Part shown: positions 13,887 through 20,733 of the stretch, piece by piece | How the letters are laid out: every line of letters starts with the position of its first letter | Position numbering within the stretch: the first letter of the stretch is position 1 | Assembly (NCBI GenBank): GCA_028871195.1 | Contig: JAGWNT010000059.1 | Location: forward strand, 1-25,876 | DNA length: 25,876 nt | Reading direction: 5' to 3' | Origin: REEB85 sp018971455 | GTDB lineage: Bacteria; Pseudomonadota; Alphaproteobacteria; Acetobacterales; Acetobacteraceae | The notes under the pieces: model-generated | What the model was told of the DNA's origin: nothing | Seen by the model: only the letters and a program-made list of their open reading frames with translations | Database searches by the model: none | Translations under genes and position numbers: made by a program

Positions 13887-15003
13887 CGGGCACCGCCCAT
13901 GACAGGACCCAGCGCTGTCCGGGGCGCTCGACGAAACGCCAGGTGACGACCGCCATGGCGAGCACCGCGCCCAGCACGGCGAGGAAGGCGAGCAGCGCGC
14001 CCAGGCCGCCGATCTGCTCATGGAAGACCCGCTGATAGACCAGCTTCCAGATCTTGAGGATGAGGAAATGGTCCAGATAGATCGAGTAGGAGATAAGGCC
14101 GAGCCAGCGCAGCGGCGGCAGTGACAGCGCCGCCCGCGCGCGGCCCTGGTTGGCCGCGAGGGCGGTGATCAGCCACGCCATCAGCGCCACGACCAACGGG
14201 TCGTAGAGGCCGTACTGCAGCGCGAGCGCGACGGCGGTGAGGGCGAGGAACGCCGAGGCGTCCGAACCGATCGCCGTCAGCGCCGGGCGCCGGTGACGCC
14301 GGGCGGCCAGATGCAGCCGGCAGATCAGCATGCCGCCGGCGAAATCGAGCAGGCAGCGGGGCAGGGCGCCGGCGCCGATGACCTGCTCGAGGGTCGGGTG
14401 GCCGTTGAGGCGGATGACCGCCGCGAGCCCGGCCAGCAGGGCCAGACCCAGCGCCGCCGCAAGTATAGGCGCGCGCGGCCGCCAGAGCAGCGTGGCGAAA
14501 AGCGGAAAGGCGAGATAGGCGCCCCACTCGGCGCTGATCGACCAGGAGGGCAGGTTCCACGTCGCCGGCTGGGTGGCGCCCCAGGCCTGGATGAGCAGCA
14601 GGTGGTCGAGGAAGCTCGCCGGCGTGTTCAGGCTGAAGGGTGGCTCGCCGGCATAGGTCAGGCGGTATTTCGCCAGTTCGGCGAGCAGGATCAGCAGCAG
14701 GGTGACCAGATGCAGCGGGTAGATCCGCGCCAGGCGCGACACCACGAAGCGCGCATAGAACCCGTCTGGCGCGCCGCCGCGGAAGCGCTCGGCATGCGCC
14801 AGGCCGAGCACGAAGCCGCTCAGCATGAAAAAGAAATCGACCCATAGGTAGCCATGCGCAACAAAACCGAGATCGTGCCGGGCCCGCCACCCGTCGCCGA
14901 GCCAGTCGGTGAAATGCAGCGCCACGACGCTGACCGCGGCAAGGCCACGCAGCGCGGTAAGCGGCACAATCTCGCATCTCGCCTCGGTGGTCACGCGGCC
15001 CAT
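13792..15003 (-). CDS. Acyltransferase 3 family membrane protein (OafA/OatA-like)
   Basis: A protein of about 403 residues with roughly ten transmembrane segments, belonging to the acyltransferase-3 family that O-acetylates surface polysaccharides, peptidoglycan or other glycans. Family features: LTALRGLAAVSVVALHF near the N-terminus with the conserved Arg and His, WVDFFFMLSGFVL, LARIYPLHL, SWSISAEWGAYLAFP, and a YSIYLDHFLIL segment. The start is ATG 15003 or GTG 14994, the latter having GAGG 9 nt upstream. The open frame reaches 15126 but the extra part is atypical and overlaps the CarD promoter region. The tail after the last helix (about 30 residues, Pro/Arg-rich) overlaps the convergent GST gene by 95 bp. 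The acceptor glycan is unknown. Confidence 0.9.
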   Translation of the reverse strand: MGRVTTEARCEIVPLTALRGLAAVSVVALHFTDWLGDGWRARHDLGFVAHGYLWVDFFFMLSGFVLGLAHAERFRGGAPDGFYARFVVSRLARIYPLHLVTLLLILLAELAKYRLTYAGEPPFSLNTPASFLDHLLLIQAWGATQPATWNLPSWSISAEWGAYLAFPLFATLLWRPRAPILAAALGLALLAGLAAVIRLNGHPTLEQVIGAGALPRCLLDFAGGMLICRLHLAARRHRRPALTAIGSDASAFLALTAVALALQYGLYDPLVVALMAWLITALAANQGRARAALSLPPLRWLGLISYSIYLDHFLILKIWKLVYQRVFHEQIGGLGALLAFLAVLGAVLAMAVVTWRFVERPGQRWVLSWAVPVRRSAPGLPGRRTEPDRGAAMPPPDHRPQEA

Positions 15004-15116
15004 CCTCACGCCGATCGCCCGCAGGTTGAGGCGGGTGGCGGTTAGCCCTTGGTTAAGGGGGCGGCCCGCGATGCATTCAGGTGGAAAGTACCCACATAAG
15101 AGGGCGAACACAGAGG

Positions 15117-15716
15117 ATGGAACCACTTGTGGCAGCCATGATGATCACGACGGCGATGGTTGAGGCCGCCTTCAATGCCACGGCGGCGCAGACCGGGCCG
15201 CGCGACGCGGACCCATTCCGCAAAGGCGATTTCGTCGTCTATCCGGCGCACGGTGTCGGCAAGGTCGACCGGATCGGCGCCGAGGAGATTGCCGGCCATC
15301 GGCTGAACCTGATCCAGATCTCCTTCGATGAGAACCGGATGACGCTGCGCGTACCGGTCGGGCAGGCGCGCGCCAATGGCCTGCGCAAGCTCGCCAGCCC
15401 GAAGAAGCTCGCCGAGATCCTGGCCGTGCTGCGCGGGCGCCCGCGCGTGAGCCGGCTGATGTGGGCCAAACGGGGCCAGGAATATCTCGCCAAGGTCAAT
15501 TCCGGCGATCCACAATTGCTGGCCGAGGTGGTGCGCGACCTTCAGCAGGGCGCGGACGGGTCAGGCGCCAGCTTCAGCCAGCGCAACCTGTTCGAAATGG
15601 CGATCGAGCGGCTGGCTGCTGAATTCGCTGCCAGCGCCGGCAGCGACAAGGCGGACGCGCTCGACCTGCTCACCCAGACGCTGCGGGAGGCGCGCGCGGC
15701 CGGCGTGCCTGCCTGA
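15117..15716 (+). CDS. CarD/CdnL-family transcriptional regulator
   Basis: A regulator of about 199 residues with the CarD/CdnL layout: an N-terminal RNA-polymerase-interacting (RID) domain beginning FRKGDFVVYPAHGVGKVDRI and a C-terminal helical DNA-binding domain with PRVSRLMWAKRGQEYLAKVNSGD. CarD proteins bind RNA polymerase and stabilise open complexes, often at rRNA promoters. The region before DPFRKGD (about 28 residues) is longer than usual and hydrophobic, so the start is uncertain: ATG 15117 is used, while GTG 15129 and ATG 15138 or 15141 are alternatives. The sequence after residue 140 (LAAEFAASAGSDKAD and onward) is helical and low in conservation. It diverges from the acyltransferase gene. 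A GC hairpin follows the stop. Confidence 0.9.
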   Translation: MEPLVAAMMITTAMVEAAFNATAAQTGPRDADPFRKGDFVVYPAHGVGKVDRIGAEEIAGHRLNLIQISFDENRMTLRVPVGQARANGLRKLASPKKLAEILAVLRGRPRVSRLMWAKRGQEYLAKVNSGDPQLLAEVVRDLQQGADGSGASFSQRNLFEMAIERLAAEFAASAGSDKADALDLLTQTLREARAAGVPA

Positions 15717-15726
15717 CCAGCGAGTG

Positions 15727-15743
15727 GCGCGGGGTTCCCGCGC
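15727..15743 (+). terminator. GC-rich hairpin after the CarD gene
   Basis: GCGCGGG-GTT-CCCGCGC forms a perfect 7-bp stem with a 3-nt loop, 11 nt after the CarD-family stop. No T-tract follows, so termination is possible but not certain. Confidence 0.45.
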
Positions 15744-15881
15744 GACCTCCTGTGCGATTTCTCTGGCAATGCGCGCCCACCGGTCCCATATGACTGGCAC
15801 GGCGCTTTTCAGCGTGGGCTGTTAGTACTTCTTGCGATCCCGTCGCAGTTCGGTGCCCCCCCAATTTGAAAAGAATTTCAG

Positions 15882-15898
15882 GCCCACACCACGTGGGC
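15882..15898 (+). other. Hairpin in the cold-shock gene leader
   Basis: GCCCAC-ACCAC-GTGGGC is a perfect 6-bp stem 12 nt before the GGAGAGA ribosome-binding site of the cold-shock gene. A second GTGGGCTG at 15814-15821 could pair with the same GCCCAC arm, so two exclusive folds of the leader are possible. The gap to the CarD gene is 205 bp, the longest in the window, and long structured leaders are known for cspA-type mRNAs. Whether this whole region is transcribed is unknown. Confidence 0.45.
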
Positions 15899-15921
15899 TG
15901 CCGATCTCATGGAGAGATGTC

Positions 15922-16128
15922 ATGGCTCAAGGCACTGTCAAATGGTTCAACGGTCAGAAGGGCTTCGGCTTCATTCAGCCCGATGATGGTTCAAAGGATG
16001 TGTTCGTCCATATTTCCGCCGTCGAGCGCGCCGGCATGGCGCAACTCAACGAAGGCCAGAAGGTGACGTACGACATCGAGAACGGCCAGCAGGGCAAAAG
16101 CTCCGCGGTCAACCTCAAGTCGGTCTGA
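15922..16128 (+). CDS. CspA-family cold-shock protein
   Basis: A 68-residue single cold-shock domain, a nucleic-acid-binding beta barrel acting as an RNA chaperone in the cytoplasm. RNP1 KGFGFI and RNP2 VFVHIS are intact, as is the N-terminal GTVKWFNGQ. GGAGAGA precedes ATG 15922 by a few bases; the open frame reaching 15832 has no ribosome-binding site. A structured leader upstream and a strong GC hairpin 9 nt after the stop separate it from its neighbours. Whether it is cold-induced cannot be read from sequence. Confidence 0.97.
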   Translation: MAQGTVKWFNGQKGFGFIQPDDGSKDVFVHISAVERAGMAQLNEGQKVTYDIENGQQGKSSAVNLKSV

Positions 16129-16137
16129 TCAGCGCGA

Positions 16138-16162
16138 CCGGCGCCGCCCAGCGCGGCGCCGG
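16138..16162 (+). terminator. Strong hairpin after the cold-shock gene
   Basis: CCGGCGCCGC-CCAGC-GCGGCGCCGG is a perfect 10-bp stem with a 5-nt loop, starting 9 nt after the cold-shock stop and followed by CCGTTTCC. It probably terminates or attenuates transcription into the next small gene, whose ribosome-binding site lies 8 nt further on. Confidence 0.65.
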
Positions 16163-16180
16163 CCGTTTCCGGAGGACGTG

Positions 16181-16390
16181 ATGGCCCAGCACAAATTCGC
16201 CGTCGGCGAAATGGTCGATTTCCGTCCCGGCGCGCGTGACGGCAACGTGCCGCAAGGCAAATACAAGATCCAGCGCCTGCTGCCGAGTGAGACCAGCGAT
16301 ATGCAGTACCGCGTGAAGCACGCGGTGGACGGGCATGAGCGCGTCGTGCCGGAGAGCAAGCTCACTGGCCGCAGCGGCGTCCTCGGCTGA
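16181..16390 (+). CDS. Small conserved-looking protein of unknown function
   Basis: A 69-residue protein with no signal peptide or membrane segment. It opens with HKFAVGEMVDFRPGARDGNVPQGKYKIQRLLP, a pattern suggesting a small SH3-like beta barrel, and ends with a YRVKHAVDGHERVVPESKL segment. I recall similar short proteins in many alphaproteobacteria, but no function is known to me. GGAGGA lies 5 nt before ATG 16181; a GTG directly before it is not needed. It follows the cold-shock gene and its hairpin. The position hints at a stress or RNA-related role, but this is only inference. A 14-bp perfect palindrome AGGCCGGCCGGCCT spans its stop codon (16390-16403). Confidence 0.75.
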   Translation: MAQHKFAVGEMVDFRPGARDGNVPQGKYKIQRLLPSETSDMQYRVKHAVDGHERVVPESKLTGRSGVLG

Positions 16391-16431
16391 GGCCGGCCGG
16401 CCTTCGGCGCTCGAACTCAGGATCGAACATC

Positions 16432-16647
16432 ATGAAACGCCGCTCCCTGAGCACCTTCGTGTTCTACGATATCACCTATGCCGATGGCACCCGCAGCTCG
16501 CGCCGCAAGGTCCCCAGCGCCGTGCTCGAAGGGCTCGACGGTGAGGCCGGCGCGCGCGCCGCCATCGAGGCGCAGGACCGCGAAATCGTGCTGGCCTCGG
16601 GCCGGGCGCTCAGCACCATCAAGACCATGGTGCGCTCGCGCACCTGA
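16432..16647 (+). CDS. Small protein of unknown function
   Basis: A 71-residue, charged, soluble protein. Its N-terminal half is beta-like (SLSTFVFYDITYADGTRSSRRKVP) and its C-terminal half is helical (AGARAAIEAQDREIVLAS), ending SGRALSTIKTMVRSRT. AGGA lies about 9 nt before the ATG. The coding pattern and the start context support a real gene, and its layout after the previous 69-residue gene (41-nt gap) suggests a pair. I do not recognise a characterised family. A GC hairpin 36 nt after the stop may end the transcript. Confidence 0.7.
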   Translation: MKRRSLSTFVFYDITYADGTRSSRRKVPSAVLEGLDGEAGARAAIEAQDREIVLASGRALSTIKTMVRSRT

Positions 16648-16683
16648 TTGCCGGAGTGCGCTCGCGCGATTGGCCGGCGGTTT

Positions 16684-16702
16684 CGGGGCTGGTTGAGCCC
16701 CG
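16684..16702 (+). terminator. GC hairpin before the ars promoter
   Basis: CGGGGCT-GGTTG-AGCCCCG is a perfect 7-bp stem with a 5-nt loop. It is followed by an AT-rich stretch without a clean T-run. It probably ends transcription from the small upstream genes just before the ars promoter. Confidence 0.5.
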
Positions 16703-16710
16703 TCAATACG

Positions 16711-16726
16711 ATAATACGACTATAAT
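16711..16726 (+). promoter_or_regulatory. ars operon -10 region and candidate ArsR operator
   Basis: A sharply AT-rich island precedes arsR. It contains a perfect TATAAT at 16721-16726 inside an imperfect dyad, ATAATA-CGAC-TATAAT. A short direct repeat AATACGA occurs just upstream. ArsR-family repressors typically bind AT-rich dyads overlapping the -10 region. No good -35 is seen at 17 nt; TTGAGC at 16693 is 22 nt away. Confidence 0.5.
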
Positions 16727-16791
16727 AAAAATTTCGTTGTGTTGTGCGCCGTTCTGCGCCATCATCCCCGCATCGGAGGAGGGCGGGGCGC

Positions 16792-17145
16792 ATGCAGGGG
16801 GCGCAGGTTGTCGCGGGACTGGCCGCGCTGGCCCATGAGCATCGGCTGGCGGTGTTCCGGATGCTGGTCGTGGCCGGGCCCGACGGCATTCCGGCCGGCG
16901 TGCTGGCCGCCCGGCTCGGCGTGCCGCCATCCTCGCTCACCTTTCATGTCCAGCAGCTTCTCCATGCCGGCCTGGTCACCCAGCGCCGCGTCGGGCGGCA
17001 GGTGTTCCACGCCGCGGATTTCACCGCGATGAACCGGCTGCTCGCCTATCTCGGCGAGAATTGCTGCGGCGGCGGCCAATCCTGCGTGCCGGTCTGCGAG
17101 CCCGGCGCCACTTCGCAAGGACTTGATGGGGAGAGGGTGGCATGA
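16792..17145 (+). CDS. arsR: ArsR-family arsenite-responsive repressor
   Basis: A 117-residue winged-helix repressor (HTH about 33-60, PAGVLAARLGVPPSSLTFHVQQL). It lacks the Cys motif of the E. coli-type ArsR metal site, but the C-terminus carries C91, C92 and C98. That spacing matches the C95/C96/C102 arsenite site described for Acidithiobacillus ferrooxidans ArsR. C102 is an extra Cys. As(III) binding would release the promoter. ATG 16792 is chosen because GGAGGAGGG lies upstream; an ATG at 16744 would sit inside the promoter/leader. The stop overlaps the arsI start (ATGA). Confidence 0.92.
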   Translation: MQGAQVVAGLAALAHEHRLAVFRMLVVAGPDGIPAGVLAARLGVPPSSLTFHVQQLLHAGLVTQRRVGRQVFHAADFTAMNRLLAYLGENCCGGGQSCVPVCEPGATSQGLDGERVA

Positions 17146-17621
17146 AGCGGATGCACGTGCATGTCGGCGTCGATGATCTCGCGCAATCCGTGCGCTTCTA
17201 CAGCACGCTGTTCGCAAGCCCGCCCACGGTGGTGAAGGGCGATTACGCGAAATGGATGCTCGAGGACCCGCGCGTCAATTTCGCCATCAGCGTGCGCCCG
17301 GGCCATGCGGCCGGCATCCAGCATCTCGGCATCCAGGCCGAGGATGCGGGCGAGCTCGCCGAAATTGCCGCGCGCCTGGCCGCGGCCGAGCGGCCGGTGG
17401 TGGAAGAGGCGGCGGCGACCTGCTGCTACGCACGCAGCGAGAAGCAATGGGTCGCCGATCCGCAGGGCGTGGTGTGGGAGACCTTCTTCACCCACGGCGC
17501 GGCCACGGTCTATGGGCAGTCCGCGCCGCTCGATGCGCTGCACGGCGAAACCGGCGGCGTGTGCTGCGCGCCGGCGATCCCGGCGCCGGAGAAACCCTGC
17601 TGCAACCGGGCCGCCGCGTGA
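17142..17621 (+). CDS. arsI: ArsI/CadI-family VOC protein, probable organoarsenical C-As lyase
   Basis: A 159-residue vicinal-oxygen-chelate protein. ArsI cleaves the carbon-arsenic bond of trivalent methyl- and aryl-arsenicals using Fe(II) and O2. Expected metal ligands are visible: H5 (or H7) in the first strand, H61 in GIQHLGIQ and E113 in VWETFFTH. The substrate-binding vicinal pair is C94-C95 in ATCCYARSEKQW. These positions are close to those reported for Thermomonospora curvata ArsI (C96/C97). The Cys-rich tail (VCCAP, PCCNR) resembles the tails of other ArsI/CadI proteins. Its position between arsR and arsC with 4-nt overlaps at both ends supports an arsenic role. The alternative is a CadI-like protein annotated only by similarity. 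Confidence 0.88.
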   Translation: MKRMHVHVGVDDLAQSVRFYSTLFASPPTVVKGDYAKWMLEDPRVNFAISVRPGHAAGIQHLGIQAEDAGELAEIAARLAAAERPVVEEAAATCCYARSEKQWVADPQGVVWETFFTHGAATVYGQSAPLDALHGETGGVCCAPAIPAPEKPCCNRAAA

Positions 17622-18136
17622 GCGAGCACCTCAACATCCTGTTCCTGTGCACGGGCAATTCGGCGCGCAGCATCATGGCCGAACGGCTGGTCGAGCATTG
17701 GGGGCAGGGGCGGTTGCACGGCTTCAGCGCCGGCAGCCATCCCAAGGGAGCGGTCCATCCCCTGGCGCTGGCGGTGCTGGCGCAGGCCGGCCTGCCGACC
17801 GAGGGCCTGCGGTCGAAGGGCTGGGAGGAGTTCGCCGCCCCCGGGGCGCCGGCGATGGATTTCATCGTCACCGTCTGCGACGACGCCGCGGGCGAGGTTT
17901 GCCCGGTCTGGCCCGGCCATCCGATGACGGCGCATTGGGGCGTGCCGGACCCGGCGGCGCATGAGGGCAGCGAGGCCGAGCGGATGCAGGCCTTCCGCGA
18001 CGCCTTCATGATGCTGGAAAGCCGCATCAAGCTGTTCGCCGCCCTCCCTTTCGCTGCGCTGGACCGCATGGCGCTGCATCGCCACGTCGCCGATATCGGC
18101 CGCCTGCCGCGCACCGCGCCAGGAGCGGCGGCATGA
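17618..18136 (+). CDS. arsC: Arsenate reductase, LMW-phosphatase (thioredoxin-coupled) type
   Basis: A 172-residue arsenate reductase of the low-molecular-weight tyrosine phosphatase fold. The P-loop is CTGNSARS (C11, R17), and the redox relay cysteines are C87 in VTVCDDA and C95 in EVCPVWPG, as in the thioredoxin-linked S. aureus-type enzyme. It reduces As(V) to As(III) for export. The GTG start at 17618 overlaps the arsI stop (GTGA), and the stop overlaps acr3 (ATGA). The open frame extends upstream through arsI, but that part is out-of-frame shadow. The usual C-terminus is present. Confidence 0.94.
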   Translation: MSEHLNILFLCTGNSARSIMAERLVEHWGQGRLHGFSAGSHPKGAVHPLALAVLAQAGLPTEGLRSKGWEEFAAPGAPAMDFIVTVCDDAAGEVCPVWPGHPMTAHWGVPDPAAHEGSEAERMQAFRDAFMMLESRIKLFAALPFAALDRMALHRHVADIGRLPRTAPGAAA

Positions 18137-19194
18137 GCCTGTTCGAGCGGTTCCTCACCCTCTGGGTGGGCCTCTGCATCGTCACCGGCATCGTCGCCGG
18201 CCAAGCCGCACCCGGGCTGTTCCACGCCGTGGGTGCGGCGACGATTGCGCAGGTCAACCTGCCGGTGGCGGGCCTGGTGTGGCTGATGATCGTGCCGATG
18301 CTGCTGAAGATCGACCCGGCGGCCCTGCGCGAAGTGGGGGCGCACTGGCGCGGCATGGCCGCCACCTTCGGGGTGAACTGGCTGGTCAAGCCGTTCAGCA
18401 TGGCGTTGCTCGGCTGGCTGTTCATCGGCCAGGTCTTCCGCCCGCTGCTGCCGGCCGCACAGATCGATTCCTACATTGCCGGCCTCATCCTGCTCGCCGC
18501 GGCGCCGTGCACGGCGATGGTCTTTGTGTGGTCGAACCTCGTCGATGGCGAGCCGCATTTCACCCTCTCGCAGGTGGCGCTGAACGACGCGGTGATGATC
18601 GTCGCCTTCGCGCCGCTGGTCGGCCTGCTGCTCGGACTGTCCTCGATCACCGTGCCGTGGGGCACGCTGCTGCTCTCGGTGCTGCTCTACATCGTCGTGC
18701 CGGTGACCGCCGCCCAGCTCTGGCGGCGATCGCTGCTGCGCCGTGGCGCGCTGGAGCGCGTGCTGGCCCGGCTGGCGCCCCTCTCGCTCATCGCCCTGCT
18801 GGCGACGCTGGTGCTGCTCTTCGGCCTGCAGGGTGAGGCGATCTCGGCCCAGCCGCTGGTCATCGCGCTGCTCGCCGTGCCGATCATCATCCAGGTCATC
18901 TTCAATGCCGGCCTCGCGTACTGGATCAACCGGCGCCTCGGCGTCGCGTGGTGCGTGGCCGGGCCGTCGGCCCTGATCGGCGCCTCGAACTTCTTCGAGC
19001 TGGCGGTGGCCACCGCCATCGCGCTGTTCGGCTTCCAGTCGGGGGCGGCGCTCGCCACCGTGGTGGGCGTGCTGGTCGAGGTGCCGGTGATGCTGCTGGT
19101 GGTGCGCGTGGTGCGCGCGACGCGGGGCTGGTACGAGGCGGGGCTGCCGGCGGCAGCGCCGGATCCGGCTTGCCCGCCGGCCGCCGGGCGCTAG
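18133..19194 (+). CDS. acr3: Acr3-family arsenite efflux permease
   Basis: A 353-residue inner-membrane transporter of the ACR3 (arsB2) family with about ten transmembrane segments. It exports As(III). The family hallmarks are APCTAMVFVWSNL with the essential-type Cys (C126) and GASNFFELAVATA with a conserved Glu (E289) in the ninth to tenth helix region. The C-terminal tail contains one more Cys and is Pro/Ala-rich. It follows arsC with an ATGA overlap. The DUF938 methyltransferase starts 8 nt after its stop. Confidence 0.95.
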   Translation: MSLFERFLTLWVGLCIVTGIVAGQAAPGLFHAVGAATIAQVNLPVAGLVWLMIVPMLLKIDPAALREVGAHWRGMAATFGVNWLVKPFSMALLGWLFIGQVFRPLLPAAQIDSYIAGLILLAAAPCTAMVFVWSNLVDGEPHFTLSQVALNDAVMIVAFAPLVGLLLGLSSITVPWGTLLLSVLLYIVVPVTAAQLWRRSLLRRGALERVLARLAPLSLIALLATLVLLFGLQGEAISAQPLVIALLAVPIIIQVIFNAGLAYWINRRLGVAWCVAGPSALIGASNFFELAVATAIALFGFQSGAALATVVGVLVEVPVMLLVVRVVRATRGWYEAGLPAAAPDPACPPAAGR

Positions 19195-19202
19195 AGGCGG
19201 AC

Positions 19203-19814
19203 ATGCCGGATCCCCGCATCCACGCCGCCCCGGCCGAGCGCAACCGCGAGGCCATCCTCGCGGTGCTTCGCCGCCACCTGCCATCGCGCGGCCTGGTGCT
19301 CGAAATCGCCAGCGGGACGGGCCAGCACGTGGTGCATTTCGCAGCCCACCTGCCGCAGCTGCAATTCCAGCCGACCGACCCCGATGCCGTGCGCCGGGCC
19401 AGCATCGATGCCTGGGCGGGGGAGGCGGGCCTGGCCAATATCCGCCCGGCACGGGCGCTGGACGCAAGCGCCGCCGAATGGCCGGTGGCTGCCGCCGATG
19501 CGGTGCTGTGCATCAACATGATCCATATCGCGCCATGGGACGCCGCGATCGGGCTGGTCCGCACCGCGGGCCGCATGCTGTCGCCCGGCGGCGTGCTCTA
19601 TCTCTACGGCCCGTATCGCCGTGGCGGCGCGCATACGGCGGCCAGCAACGCGGTGTTCGACGCCGATCTGCGTCGGCGCGACCCGGCCTGGGGCGTGCGC
19701 GATATCGAGGCGGTGGCGGCGCTGGCGGAGGGCGCGGGGTTTGCGCCGCCCGTGGTCGAGCCCATGCCGGCCAATAATTTCTCGCTGATTTTCCGCAGGT
19801 TGCCGGCGGCCTAG
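19203..19814 (+). CDS. DUF938 class I SAM-dependent methyltransferase
   Basis: A 203-residue protein with the Rossmann methyltransferase fold. Motif I is VLEIASGTGQHVVHFA (about 32-47), an acidic strand end FQPTDPD follows, then AVLCINMIHIAPW and the post-motif GGVLYLYGPY. This pattern is DUF938, a family without firmly assigned substrate. It lacks the Cys set of arsenite methyltransferase ArsM, so arsenic methylation is not supported. It is 8 nt downstream of acr3, so it is likely co-transcribed with the ars genes, although this may be accidental read-through. A GAGGCGG-type ribosome-binding site overlaps the acr3 end. Confidence 0.88.
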   Translation: MPDPRIHAAPAERNREAILAVLRRHLPSRGLVLEIASGTGQHVVHFAAHLPQLQFQPTDPDAVRRASIDAWAGEAGLANIRPARALDASAAEWPVAAADAVLCINMIHIAPWDAAIGLVRTAGRMLSPGGVLYLYGPYRRGGAHTAASNAVFDADLRRRDPAWGVRDIEAVAALAEGAGFAPPVVEPMPANNFSLIFRRLPAA

Positions 19815-19853
19815 GCCGGCCAGGGGCCTGGAGGGGCGAGCCCGCAGCCAGAC

Positions 19854-19863
19854 ACTTTAAAGT
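19854..19863. other. Perfect 10-bp palindrome ACTTTAAAGT
   Basis: This AT-rich palindrome lies in the 133-bp convergent gap between the DUF938 gene and the MBL hydrolase gene, just before the large hairpin. No gene starts nearby, so an operator role is not obvious. Confidence 0.35.
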
Positions 19864-19873
19864 CGCAGAAGAT

Positions 19874-19920
19874 ATATTATGGAAATAACGCCGCTGCGCG
19901 GTTGTTATGTTCCATAATAT
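19874..19920. terminator. 47-nt extended hairpin between convergent operons
   Basis: ATATTATGGAA (19874-19884) pairs with TTCCATAATAT (19910-19920). The next segments ATAAC and GTTAT pair after one bulged base, and CCGC-TGC-GCGG caps the structure, so about 20 base pairs form with small bulges. It is AT-rich against a GC-rich background. It sits 60 nt after the DUF938 stop and 28 nt after the MBL stop on the other strand, so a bidirectional terminator is the simplest reading. T-tracts are poor. An inserted small repeat is the alternative. Confidence 0.55.
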
Positions 19921-19947
19921 TTGCTGTTTCGGCGGGCTGGTTTGGGG

Positions 19948-20733
19948 TTAGTCCAGGGTTAGCAACTGGCCGTCGTGGCCGGGTTCTATCCCGGGTGGAA
20001 GCTGGCCGATGAGCCAGGACCAGTCCATGTCCGTTCCCATATGGGTCAGCACCGTGCGCCGCGGCCTCAGCCGTTCAACCCAGCCGAGCACGCGATCGAG
20101 CCAGGCATGGGTGCGGTGCGGCTCGCGCTGAAAGCAGCCGACGACCCAGGTGTCCACCCCGCGCAGCGTGGCAAAAGCCGCGTCATCCAGATCGACCGCG
20201 TCCGTCGAATAGCCGAAGCCGTCGATGCGTAGGCCGAGCGTGCGGGAGAAGCCGTGATCCTGGTCGAAGAGCTGCACCTCCATGCCGGCGATGGTCAGTG
20301 TCTGGCCCGGCGCAATCGGGCGCGGCACCAGAACGGGTCGGAAAAATCCCACATGATCGACGGGTTTGAAGACGTAATCGAAGCGCCGTTTCAGTTCGGT
20401 CAGGGTCCATTCGGTGGCAAATGCGTCAAGCGGACGGTCGATGATGCGGTTGAGGATCCGCACGTCATCGATGCCGGTGATGTGGTCGGCATGAGCGTGC
20501 GTATAAAGGATCGCCTCGATACGACTGATTCCGCAATTGATCAGCTGCGCGCGCAGATCGGGCGGCGTGTCGACCAGCAGAGCCCCCTGCCCGGCTTCCA
20601 CGGCAATGCTTGTCCGGGTGCGCCGGTTGCGCGGCTCGTCCGGGTCGCAGGCCCCCCAATCGCCGCGCCCGTCGGGTCCGCCGATCATCGGCACGCCGGC
20701 CGACCCGCCGGTGCCGAGCAGGGTCACGCGCAT
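19948..20733 (-). CDS. MBL-fold metallo-hydrolase, PhnP-like
   Basis: A 261-residue metallo-beta-lactamase-fold phosphodiesterase-type enzyme. The N-terminus MRVTLLGTGGSAGVPMIGG and the metal motif THAHADH (H79, H81, D83, H84) are clear. Further ligands probably lie in DQDHG, FGYSTDAVDLD and LTHMG. This matches the PhnP/RNase Z-like group, which acts on cyclic or linear phosphodiesters. The start overlaps the tatD stop (TGATG), and the gene order metG-tatD-MBL is recurrent in alphaproteobacteria. It is the last gene of the run. Its true substrate is unknown; the phn genes are not nearby. Confidence 0.92.
   Translation of the reverse strand: MRVTLLGTGGSAGVPMIGGPDGRGDWGACDPDEPRNRRTRTSIAVEAGQGALLVDTPPDLRAQLINCGISRIEAILYTHAHADHITGIDDVRILNRIIDRPLDAFATEWTLTELKRRFDYVFKPVDHVGFFRPVLVPRPIAPGQTLTIAGMEVQLFDQDHGFSRTLGLRIDGFGYSTDAVDLDDAAFATLRGVDTWVVGCFQREPHRTHAWLDRVLGWVERLRPRRTVLTHMGTDMDWSWLIGQLPPGIEPGHDGQLLTLD

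Noticed and set aside
17488..19467. A 659-codon open frame on the minus strand over the ars operon
   Set aside because: It lies opposite arsI, arsC, acr3 and the methyltransferase; the product is low-complexity and lacks any recognisable domain.
19203..19814. Arsenite methyltransferase ArsM
   Set aside because: It is a DUF938-type methyltransferase without the conserved ArsM cysteines.
19885..19908. Possible integron attC site, from ATAAC...GTTAT in the large hairpin
   Set aside because: The flanking bases do not fit the RYYYAAC/GTTRRRY consensus, and no integrase or cassette is present.
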